A stretch of DNA of 64,000 nucleotides from contig NZ_CP154857.1 of the NCBI RefSeq assembly GCF_039614715.1, positions 4,030,001 to 4,094,000 of the forward strand, in the 5' to 3' direction. Every line of letters starts with the position of its first letter. Position 1 is the first letter of the stretch. Shown piece after piece: positions 17,177 through 24,434 of the stretch. The position numbers and the translations under genes were made by a program. This DNA is from Microbacterium sp. AZCO (GTDB lineage: Bacteria; Actinomycetota; Actinomycetes; Actinomycetales; Microbacteriaceae). The notes under the pieces are model-generated. The model was not told the DNA's origin. It saw nothing but the letters and a program-made list of their open reading frames with translations, and made no database searches.

Positions 17177-20067
17177 GAGCCATCGCGCTCGGAGTGATCG
17201 GCGTCCTCGTGGCGTCGACGCTGGCCGCGGCATCCACCCCCGCCCTCGCCCTGCCGGGGAGTAGCGCCACGGCGGCCGTCGCGACCGACCCCGCCGACGG
17301 CGTGCCGCGCACCTCGCCGGCACCGGTCTACGACGACTATCAGGCGCTGGCGGATCCCGGGGCGAGCGCCTCGGGGTACTTCCAGCCGTACTGGTACGAC
17401 ACGCAGGGGCGGCACATCCAGGCGCACGGCGGCCAGATCGTGACGACCGAGGAGAACGGCCAGACCGTCTACTACTGGTACGGCGAGGACCGCACGAACG
17501 GCTACTACGGGAGCCCCGGCGTCGCGGTCTACCGCTCGACCGACACCTACAACTGGGAGAACCTCGGCGACGCCCTCCGCGGAGTGTCGGACAACGCCCA
17601 GCTGACGACCGACCCGTACTTCGTGAACCTGTACGGGACGCTCGACGGCGCCGGGCAGCCGAAGACCGACCTCGTGCAGTCGCTGTCGTACTACCTCAAC
17701 ACCGACCAGAACTGGACCTACACGGCGATCTTCGAGCGCCCGAAGGTGCTCTACAACGCCACGACCGACAAGTGGGTCATGTGGTGGCACGCCGACGGGC
17801 GCACGTCGGCGGGCGGGTCGATGTACGCGCGGTCGATGGCGGCGGTCGCCGTCGCCGACAGCCCCGCGGGCCCCTTCAAGATGACGGGCGCCTACCGGAT
17901 GTACAACCGGGCGAACTACCAGGCCTGCACGACGAGTGCGGTTCCGGGGCAGGCGCGTGACATGACGGTGTTCCAGGATGCCGACGGCACGGCGTACATC
18001 GTCTACTCGTCCGAGGAGAACAACTCGCTGTACGTCGCGAAGCTCGACGACGACTACACCAACGTCGAGCACACCACCTCGACCGACCCGGTGCGCGCGG
18101 GATCGTTCGGCGGGACGGCGGGCTACACGTTCCAGTACTCCGAGAGCGGTCGGTACCCGCACCTGTTCGCGGACGGCACGGCCGACGCGCCGGTGCGCGG
18201 CACCGACTTCCAGATCGTGAAGGAGTGCGGCCACCTCGAGGCGCCCGCCGTGTTCACGCACGGCGGCAAGTACTACGCGCTGGCCTCGGGCGCGACGGGC
18301 TGGGCACCCAACCCGCAGACGTACTACAGCGCCGACGACATCCTGGGCAGCTGGATCCGCGGCGTGCAGGCGAACGACCCGTACGAGAACGTCTCGTACA
18401 GCTCCATCCCGGAGGGCGGCGACGGCCTCCTCTCGGTCGGCGACGCACGGCGCACGACGTTCGGCTCGCAGTCGACGAACGTGCTGACCCTCGGCGACGG
18501 CAGGTACGTCTACATGGGCGATCGCTGGAACGACGGCAAGTCCGACTCGACGTACGTCTGGCTGCCGATCACGGTCGCGGCCAACGGCGCCCTCGAGATG
18601 CGCAACCCGGCGACCGAGGACCCGGCACGCTGGAGCGGCGGCTGGGGACCCTCGTACTGGGACGACAAGGGTGCGGGCGGCAAGATCTGGACCGTCTCGG
18701 ATGCCGCGATCCCGTCCGCCGTGCGCCTCGGATCGTCGGCGTCGAATGCCCTCCCCGCCACCCTTCCCGTGACGGTCGACGGTCAGACACGCGACGTGGC
18801 GGTGACGTGGGATGCCTCGTTCACGACCCTCGGCACGGCGATGATCACGGGCGTCCTGGCCGGCGACGGCGACTTCGAGCCCGGCCGGCGCGTGACCCGC
18901 ACGGTCGACGTGTGGGACTACGGCGTCGCGAACATCGCACCCGCTGCGACCGTCACGGCGTCGAGCCGCTCGGACCTAGCCCGCACGGTTGTCGACCTCA
19001 ACGTCAAAGGCAAGGGCTGGGACGACTGGCTCTCCGGCGGCGTGTACCCGAAGAACAGCTGGCTCGCGTTCGACTGGACGTCGGCGCAGCGTCCCCGCAC
19101 GGTCGTCGTGCACACGTACCGCGACGGCACGGCCTCCTGGCCGTCGACCGTGAAGGTGCAGTACAAGGCGAACGGCGCGTGGGTCGACACCCAGGTGAGC
19201 GCGACGCTCGACCAGACCGTCACGGTCGCGCCCGTCGCGACGCTCGACGCCTCGAGCCTGCCGGCGACGACCGGCATCCGCGTCCAGCTGCAGACCGCGA
19301 CGAACGTGTGGCAGTCGATCTCGGAGGTGCAGATCTGGGGCGACGCGTCGCAGGGCGGCAACGTCTGCCGCGTGCCGGGGGCGAGCGTGTCGGCGACCTT
19401 CTCGCAGACCGATTACTCCGTGTTCCCCGCGACGAACGCGTGCGACGGATCGACGACCACGCCGTGGTCGACGTGGGCGAGCGCGGGCGGCCCGAGCTCG
19501 GTGGGCTTCACGCTCGCGACGGGCACGGCGTACCAGGTGTCGGGCTTCTCGTTCACGAACAGCGAGGGGTCGCCGAAGACGGTGAGCGCGAGCTACCGCG
19601 GCGTCGACGGCGTGTGGCGGGACACGACCGCACAGGCCGTGCCGGTCGCACCCGCGGGCGCGCAGACGTCGGCGAGCTTCACCCCGGTCGTCGCGACGGC
19701 CGTGCGGCTCACGTTCGCGACGCCCTCGACGTACCTGAAGATCCCGGAGATCTCGGTGACGGGCACGCTCGCCGCCGCGCCGCCGGCCCTTCCGGTGGTG
19801 GAGTCGTCCGTCGAGCAGCGGTGCGTCGCAGGGAAGGTCGTGCTCGCCGTCACGGTGGCCAACGTCGACGACGCCCCGCTCGCGATCGACGTCGCGTCGT
19901 CGTACGGAGCGAAGTCGTTCACGGCGGTGCCGCCGGGCAGGACCGTGTCGGTCGCGCTGTCGACGAAGCAGGCGCAGCTCACGGCGGGAAGCGTGCAGAT
20001 CACAGCCGACGACGGGGCCGGCAAGGCCGTGTCGCCGGTCGCGTATCCCGCGAAGAGCTGCGGGTAG
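17167..20067 (+). CDS. Secreted GH43 (subfamily 24-like) exo-beta-1,3-galactanase with carbohydrate-binding domains
   Basis: This 966-residue protein has a signal peptide ending near STPALA. The five-bladed catalytic domain (about 50-465) carries IQAHGGQI and VYYWYGEDRT, then RPKVLYN and WVMWWHADG, a pattern I associate with GH43_24 exo-beta-1,3-galactanases. It is followed by an Ig-like domain (508-586), an F5/8 type C-like domain (588-731), a second one with CDGSTTTPWSTW (734-866), and a C-terminal module shared with the upstream enzyme. The start codon overlaps the upstream gene by 10 nt. Such enzymes trim the beta-1,3-galactan backbone of arabinogalactan and bypass side chains, releasing decorated galacto-oligosaccharides for import. 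Confidence 0.85.
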   Translation: MRVRAIALGVIGVLVASTLAAASTPALALPGSSATAAVATDPADGVPRTSPAPVYDDYQALADPGASASGYFQPYWYDTQGRHIQAHGGQIVTTEENGQTVYYWYGEDRTNGYYGSPGVAVYRSTDTYNWENLGDALRGVSDNAQLTTDPYFVNLYGTLDGAGQPKTDLVQSLSYYLNTDQNWTYTAIFERPKVLYNATTDKWVMWWHADGRTSAGGSMYARSMAAVAVADSPAGPFKMTGAYRMYNRANYQACTTSAVPGQARDMTVFQDADGTAYIVYSSEENNSLYVAKLDDDYTNVEHTTSTDPVRAGSFGGTAGYTFQYSESGRYPHLFADGTADAPVRGTDFQIVKECGHLEAPAVFTHGGKYYALASGATGWAPNPQTYYSADDILGSWIRGVQANDPYENVSYSSIPEGGDGLLSVGDARRTTFGSQSTNVLTLGDGRYVYMGDRWNDGKSDSTYVWLPITVAANGALEMRNPATEDPARWSGGWGPSYWDDKGAGGKIWTVSDAAIPSAVRLGSSASNALPATLPVTVDGQTRDVAVTWDASFTTLGTAMITGVLAGDGDFEPGRRVTRTVDVWDYGVANIAPAATVTASSRSDLARTVVDLNVKGKGWDDWLSGGVYPKNSWLAFDWTSAQRPRTVVVHTYRDGTASWPSTVKVQYKANGAWVDTQVSATLDQTVTVAPVATLDASSLPATTGIRVQLQTATNVWQSISEVQIWGDASQGGNVCRVPGASVSATFSQTDYSVFPATNACDGSTTTPWSTWASAGGPSSVGFTLATGTAYQVSGFSFTNSEGSPKTVSASYRGVDGVWRDTTAQAVPVAPAGAQTSASFTPVVATAVRLTFATPSTYLKIPEISVTGTLAAAPPALPVVESSVEQRCVAGKVVLAVTVANVDDAPLAIDVASSYGAKSFTAVPPGRTVSVALSTKQAQLTAGSVQITADDGAGKAVSPVAYPAKSCG

Positions 20068-20078
20068 GCATCCGCGCG

Positions 20079-20160
20079 CGCCACAGCGTCTGAGATCGCG
20101 GCAGCGTCGGAGGGAATCGCCGCGAGGCGTCCGACGCTGTGGTGATCTCCGACGACGCGG
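20079..20160. repeat. Solo copy of the palindromic repeat seen at 10.39-10.70 kb
   Basis: The block CCACAGCGTC ... GCGTCCGACGCTGTGG followed by TGATCTCCGACG matches the type 1 repeat of the 10.3-10.7 kb array (CCACAGCGTCGGG ... CGTCCGACGCTGTG, then CGGATCTCCGACGG). CCACAGCGTC and GACGCTGTGG form an inverted pair. It lies just after the stop codon of the galactanase gene. Confidence 0.65.
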
Positions 20161-20178
20161 CGGAGGGGCATGGTCGCA

Positions 20179-20213
20179 GGCGCCCTCGGGTGAAGTCAAT
20201 CCCCGAGGGCGCC
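20179..20213 (+). terminator. Stem-loop terminator after galactanase gene
   Basis: The 12-bp perfect arms GGCGCCCTCGGG (20179-20190) and CCCGAGGGCGCC (20202-20213) enclose an 11-nt A/T-richer loop. The hairpin lies 112 bp after the galactanase stop and 97 bp before the catalase start. A U-tract is missing, as is common for actinobacterial terminators. Confidence 0.6.
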
Positions 20214-20242
20214 GCGCCGTTCGCCCCGTACCGTCTCCGGAC

Positions 20243-20260
20243 CCCTTCGCGCGCGAAGGG
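20243..20260. promoter_or_regulatory. Perfect 18-bp palindrome upstream of manganese catalase
   Basis: CCCTTCGCGCGCGAAGGG is fully self-complementary and lies 50 bp before the catalase start codon, in the probable promoter area. It could be an operator or the 3' part of the intergenic structure; nothing identifies the protein that would bind it. Confidence 0.4.
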
Positions 20261-20309
20261 CTGCGGCCGCCGCCGGCGGCCTGCGAACCGGACGGAATGG
20301 AGCAGGGCA

Positions 20310-21191
20310 ATGTTCTTCCACAAGCAGGAGCTGCAGTTCGCGGCGACCCCCGAGAGGCCTGACGCGATCTTCGCGCGGCGGATGCAGGAGGTGCTCGGCG
20401 GCCAGTACGGCGAGATCACCGTCGCCATGCAGTACGGGTTCCAGGCCTGGAACGCGCACATCCCGGGGAAGTACCGCGATCTGCTGTACGGCATCGGCGC
20501 CGAGGAGTTCGGGCACGTCGAGATGCTCGCCATCATGATCGCCCAGCTGCTCGAGAAGGCGCCCGTGGAGCAGTCCGAGGCGGCCGCTGCGTCGGATCCC
20601 GTGCTCGGCGCGGTGATCGGCGGGATGGACGTGCAGGCCGCGATCGTGGCCGGTGCGGGCGTGCGGCCGGTCGACAGCAACGGCAATCCGTGGCAGGGGT
20701 CGTACGTGACGGCATCCGGCAACCTGCTCGCCGACTTCATGTCGAATGCGAACGCCGAGATGCAGGGGCGGCTGCAGGTCGCCCGGATCTACGAGATGAC
20801 CGACGACCACGGGGTGCGCGAGCTGCTGTCGTTCCTCCTCGCGCGGGACACGATGCACCAGAACCAGTGGCTGCGCGCCGTGCAAGAGCTGCGCGACGAG
20901 GGTGTCGAGGATCTGCCCGTGCCGTCCAACTTCCCGCTCTCGAACGAGAAGCGCGAGGTCGCCTACGACTACATCAACTTCTCCGACGGCGCGCACGCCG
21001 CCGACGGCGGGTGGGCCGCCGGGCCGACGCCCGACGGCAAGGGCGAGTTCCGCTACCTCGACGCCCCCGACACGTCGGCCCCCATGCCGCCCGTGACTAC
21101 CCCCGACCCGCGGTTCTTCGGCACCGACGCCAAGCCCAACCTGCTCGACAAGGCGACCGGCGTCGTCAAGGACAAGCTCGGCGAGAAGTAG
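20310..21191 (+). CDS. Manganese (non-heme) catalase
   Basis: This 293-residue ferritin-like dimanganese catalase breaks hydrogen peroxide into water and oxygen in the cytoplasm. The four-helix-bundle ligands are visible: Glu in GGQYGEITVAMQY, EEFGHVEML with its Glu and His, EMQGRLQVARIYEMT, and RDTMHQNQWL with the last His. The family C-terminal tail (DAPDTSAPMPPVTTPDP) is present. The ATG at 20310 is preceded by GGAG with a 7-nt spacer. Manganese catalases in Actinobacteria are often stationary-phase or general-stress genes. It is isolated between the two sugar loci. Confidence 0.93.
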   Translation: MFFHKQELQFAATPERPDAIFARRMQEVLGGQYGEITVAMQYGFQAWNAHIPGKYRDLLYGIGAEEFGHVEMLAIMIAQLLEKAPVEQSEAAAASDPVLGAVIGGMDVQAAIVAGAGVRPVDSNGNPWQGSYVTASGNLLADFMSNANAEMQGRLQVARIYEMTDDHGVRELLSFLLARDTMHQNQWLRAVQELRDEGVEDLPVPSNFPLSNEKREVAYDYINFSDGAHAADGGWAAGPTPDGKGEFRYLDAPDTSAPMPPVTTPDPRFFGTDAKPNLLDKATGVVKDKLGEK

Positions 21192-21196
21192 CCGGA

Positions 21197-21241
21197 GACG
21201 AAGGGATGCCGCGACCCGGCCGGTCGCGGCATCCCTTCGTC
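21197..21241. terminator. Bidirectional terminator with 20-bp perfect stem
   Basis: Arms at 21197-21216 and 21222-21241 are exact 20-base reverse complements with a 5-nt CGGCC loop. The hairpin lies between the convergent catalase and ABC permease genes, 5 bp after the first stop and 14 bp before the second, so it can end both transcripts. AAGGGATGCC/GGCATCCCTT forms its centre. Confidence 0.85.
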
Positions 21242-21255
21242 CGTCCTTGGAGTTC

Positions 21256-22173
21256 CTACTTGATCGAGCCCCGCGTGACGCCGGAGATGACCCAGCGCTG
21301 GCTGAAGATGTAGACGATCAGGAGCGGCGCCATCGCCATGAGGTACGAGGCGAACGCCACGGTGTAGTCGGTGTTGAACTGCCCCTGGAAGACGTACTGC
21401 GCGAGGGTCAGCGTCCGGGACGAGGGATCGGTCAGCACGACGAGCGGCATGATGAAGTCGTTCCACGCCCACACGCACGTGAGGATGCCGACGGTGGCGT
21501 TCATCGGCGTGAGCAGCGGGAAGATCACCGACCAGAAGACGCGCCACGTGCTCGCACCGTCGATCCTGGCCGCCTCTTCGAGCTCGATCGGGATCGATCG
21601 GATGTAGGCGGTGTAGATGAAGATGTTCAGCGACAGCCCGTACACGGTGTACAGGATGATCAGGCCCGCCTGATTGTCGAGGCCGAGGAGCGCGGTCTGC
21701 TTGACGAGCGGCAGCATGATGATCGGGAACGGGATGAACAGCGCCGCCAGCAGGTAGAAGAACACGCCCTTGAAGAACGGCCGGTGGATGTTGCGCGCGA
21801 TCGCGTAGGCGACGATCGAGCTCGTGAGGAGCGTGAAGGCCACCGCGCCCACCGTGATGATCGCGGTGTTCACGAGCGCCTGCGGGAAGTTCGTCCGCTG
21901 CCAGGCCTCGGCGAAGTTGGCCCAGTTCACCGGGTTCGGCCATTCGAACCCGGTGCCCTCCGTGAGCTGGTCGGGGGTCTTGAGGGCGACGACGACCGCG
22001 AGGTAGAGGGGGATCAGGACGGTGAGGGAGCAGACGGCGATGAGCGCGGTCGCCCACCAGTTCGTCTTGCGGGTGTCGAGGTCCTCCGGTCGCCGGCGGA
22101 GCACCCGCCGTCGAGGTTCCACAGCCTCGGCGGGCTGCTCGAACTGGATCGAAGTGTTGGTCGTGGTGGTCAT
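21256..22173 (-). CDS. Sugar ABC transporter permease (MalG-type)
   Basis: This 305-residue permease begins MTTTTNTSIQFEQPAEAV, has six membrane segments, and carries the EAA loop ELEEAARIDGASTWRVFW followed by FPLLTP. The C-terminus FSQRWVISGVTRGSIK matches CUT1 MalG-type proteins. It is the last gene of the leftward alpha-galactoside operon. Its start overlaps the previous stop by one base (TGATG). As in the other importers here, no ATPase is encoded with it. Confidence 0.93.
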   Translation of the reverse strand: MTTTTNTSIQFEQPAEAVEPRRRVLRRRPEDLDTRKTNWWATALIAVCSLTVLIPLYLAVVVALKTPDQLTEGTGFEWPNPVNWANFAEAWQRTNFPQALVNTAIITVGAVAFTLLTSSIVAYAIARNIHRPFFKGVFFYLLAALFIPFPIIMLPLVKQTALLGLDNQAGLIILYTVYGLSLNIFIYTAYIRSIPIELEEAARIDGASTWRVFWSVIFPLLTPMNATVGILTCVWAWNDFIMPLVVLTDPSSRTLTLAQYVFQGQFNTDYTVAFASYLMAMAPLLIVYIFSQRWVISGVTRGSIK

Positions 22174-23111
22174 CAGAAATCGGCCTCTCTGCGCTGAAGG
22201 ACCCGGAACTGCAGGAGCGAGACGATCGTGATCACGATGAAGAAGACCACGGCGTTCGCGGATTGATAGGCGAACTCTCCACCGGAGAACCCGCCGCGGA
22301 AGATGAGCAGCGTCACGGACTCCGTCGCGGTGCCGGGACCGCCGTTGGTGAGGGCGACGACCTGCTCGAACACCTGGAGGAAGCCCTTGAGGCTCAGCAC
22401 GATGTTGATCGTGAAGAAGGCGCTGATGAGCGGGAAGGTGATCGACCAGAACTGCCGGCCGGCGCTTGCGCCGTCGATCGACGCCGCCTCGTACAGCTCC
22501 CCAGGGATGGTCTGGAGCCCGGAGAGATAGATGATGATCGCGAACGCGCACGCCTGCCAGACGCCGAGGCCGACGATGGCCGTCCACGCCCACGTCTCGT
22601 TCGTCAGGATGTTGTCGGCGAACAGCGGGATGCCCGACAGGATCTTCGGCAGCGAGTTCGAGAAGAAGAACTGGAACACGTACCCGATGACGAGGATCGC
22701 GAGGACGTAGGGGACGAAGTAGACCCCGCGCCAGAGGTTGCGGGCCTTGATCTTCGCGTTGAGCCCCAGCGCGATCGCGAGCGAAATGACGTTGGTCAGG
22801 ATCGTCGCGACTATGGCGAACAGGAAGGAGAACCCGTAGGCGTGGAGGACGCGGTCGTCCTTGAACAGATTGATGTAGTTCGACAGCCCGATGAAGTTCC
22901 AGTCGCCGTAGCCCGGGTAGTTCGTGAAGCTGAAGAAGATGCCGATGATGACCGGCAGGGTGTGGAAGAAGGCGAAGGCGATGACCGCCGGCCACACCAT
23001 CCAGTAGTAGGCGCTCGGCGCCCGTTTCGTCGTGGTCCGGGTGCGGGTCGCGCGCTTCTTCGCGGCGCCTCCCGTCGACGAGGCGCGCACGGCCTCCGTC
23101 ATGGTCGTCAT
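22173..23111 (-). CDS. Sugar ABC transporter permease (MalF-type)
   Basis: This 312-residue permease has a basic N-terminus (KKRATRTRTTTKR) before the first membrane helix, six membrane segments, and the EAA loop ELYEAASIDGASAGRQFW followed by FPLIS. The ATG at 23111 begins 2 nt after the binding-protein stop; a second in-frame ATG three codons later is an alternative. It pairs with the downstream MalG-type permease. Confidence 0.92.
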   Translation of the reverse strand: MTTMTEAVRASSTGGAAKKRATRTRTTTKRAPSAYYWMVWPAVIAFAFFHTLPVIIGIFFSFTNYPGYGDWNFIGLSNYINLFKDDRVLHAYGFSFLFAIVATILTNVISLAIALGLNAKIKARNLWRGVYFVPYVLAILVIGYVFQFFFSNSLPKILSGIPLFADNILTNETWAWTAIVGLGVWQACAFAIIIYLSGLQTIPGELYEAASIDGASAGRQFWSITFPLISAFFTINIVLSLKGFLQVFEQVVALTNGGPGTATESVTLLIFRGGFSGGEFAYQSANAVVFFIVITIVSLLQFRVLQRREADF

Positions 23112-23113
23112 GA

Positions 23114-24406
23114 CTACTCTCCTGTCACGGGGATCGTGCGGGCGGCCACCTTGGCCCACTCGCTGTCGAGGGTGGCGAGCGCCGCGTGGGTGTCGCCGCT
23201 GAAGAGGAACTGCTGGATGATCGCGGCGAGCGGGATGCTGGGCGGGATCTGGTGGTCGATGAAGCCGGTGATCCTGCCCTCGTCGAAGTAGGGCTTGACC
23301 GACTGCAGGGCGGGGTCGTCGCCGAGCTTCGCGCCCTTCACCGACGGGACCATGTTCTGAGACGCCGCAAACTCCTCGATGACGCCCTTCTGGAACATGT
23401 AGTCGATGAAGCGCATCGCCTCCTTCTTGTGCGGCGGGTTCTTGCCCATCGTCACGACGACGTCGACTCCCGACACGAGCAGCCGGTCGTCGGGGTTCTC
23501 GGTGGCGGGATAGGGGAAGATCCCCGCGCGGATCTCGGGATTGACCTGCTTGATGGGGTTGGTGGCCCAGATGCCCTGGAGGAGCATCGCGACCTCCCCC
23601 TTCGCGAAGGCCGCGTTGCCGTCGTCATAGGTCTTGCCGCGGTAGCCGTCCTGCATGTACTTCGAGTACAGCTCGTACTGCTGGTCGAGCGCCTCGGGGA
23701 AGTCCTTCTGGAACGACACCTCGGAGTCGGGACCGACGTTCTCACCCTCCGCGCGCATCTTGTCCCAGAAGTCGCCCTGCGACGGATACGCCCCGAGCGC
23801 GTTGAACGAGGGCAGCCCCGTCCAGGAGTCCGCGAGCGTGCCGTAGAAGGGCGTGATGCCGGCGGCCTCGAGCTTGTCGCAGACCGCGATGAACTCGTCC
23901 CACGTCGTCGGCACCTGAAGCCCCAGCTTGTCGAAGATGTCCTGGTTGTAGATGACGCCGTTGGCGTTGTTGACGTAGCCGAGGCCGTTGACCTCGCCCT
24001 TCTTGTTGCCGAGCTTGGCGAGGATCTCCTGCACGGCCGGGTTGATCGTCTGCAGGACGGGCTCCTTGGAGAAGTCGTAGAAGACCCCCGCCTGCGCGAG
24101 CTTGCCGAAGCCGCCGTTGGCGTTCAGGGTGATGACGTCCGGGACCTTGTCCTTGACCAGGAGCGTCCGGATGGTCGTGTCGGCATCGGCGACCTGGTTC
24201 TGCACGACCTTGATGTCGGGGTTCTCGGCCTCGAAGTCCGTGATGATCTTGTCGAAGTCCTCGAGCGCCTCTCCCTTGAACTGGAAGAAGTTGAGCGTCG
24301 TCACCCCGTTCGAGGGGTTGGCGGCGCAGCCGCCGATCATGACGGCGAGGCCTGCGACGGCCAGCACCGCGGCAGCTCGGCCGAGGCGGCCTGGAGTGGG
24401 TTTCAT
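23114..24406 (-). CDS. Sugar ABC transporter substrate-binding lipoprotein
   Basis: This 430-residue lipoprotein has a signal sequence ending in IGGC (Cys about residue 27). The family 1 solute-binding pattern follows, with TLNFFQFKGEALEDFDKII, DVITLNANGGFGKLA and VIYNQDIFDKLGLQVPTTWDEF. A strong AAGGAGG Shine-Dalgarno lies 7 nt before the ATG. Its place directly after the GH36 gene suggests that it binds alpha-galactosides (raffinose or melibiose type) or galactose-capped oligosaccharides. That substrate is inferred from context only. Confidence 0.93.
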   Translation of the reverse strand: MKPTPGRLGRAAAVLAVAGLAVMIGGCAANPSNGVTTLNFFQFKGEALEDFDKIITDFEAENPDIKVVQNQVADADTTIRTLLVKDKVPDVITLNANGGFGKLAQAGVFYDFSKEPVLQTINPAVQEILAKLGNKKGEVNGLGYVNNANGVIYNQDIFDKLGLQVPTTWDEFIAVCDKLEAAGITPFYGTLADSWTGLPSFNALGAYPSQGDFWDKMRAEGENVGPDSEVSFQKDFPEALDQQYELYSKYMQDGYRGKTYDDGNAAFAKGEVAMLLQGIWATNPIKQVNPEIRAGIFPYPATENPDDRLLVSGVDVVVTMGKNPPHKKEAMRFIDYMFQKGVIEEFAASQNMVPSVKGAKLGDDPALQSVKPYFDEGRITGFIDHQIPPSIPLAAIIQQFLFSGDTHAALATLDSEWAKVAARTIPVTGE

Positions 24407-24434
24407 GAGTGCGCCTCCTTGCGCGTGGGGAGTG

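Noticed and set aside
12362..17323. A 1653-codon antisense open frame across the GH59-like gene, and similar long antisense frames elsewhere
   Set aside because: In high-GC DNA with G/C-rich third positions the opposite frame stays open by chance. The translation is Arg/Gly/Val/Asp-rich low complexity with no domain, signal or ribosome site.
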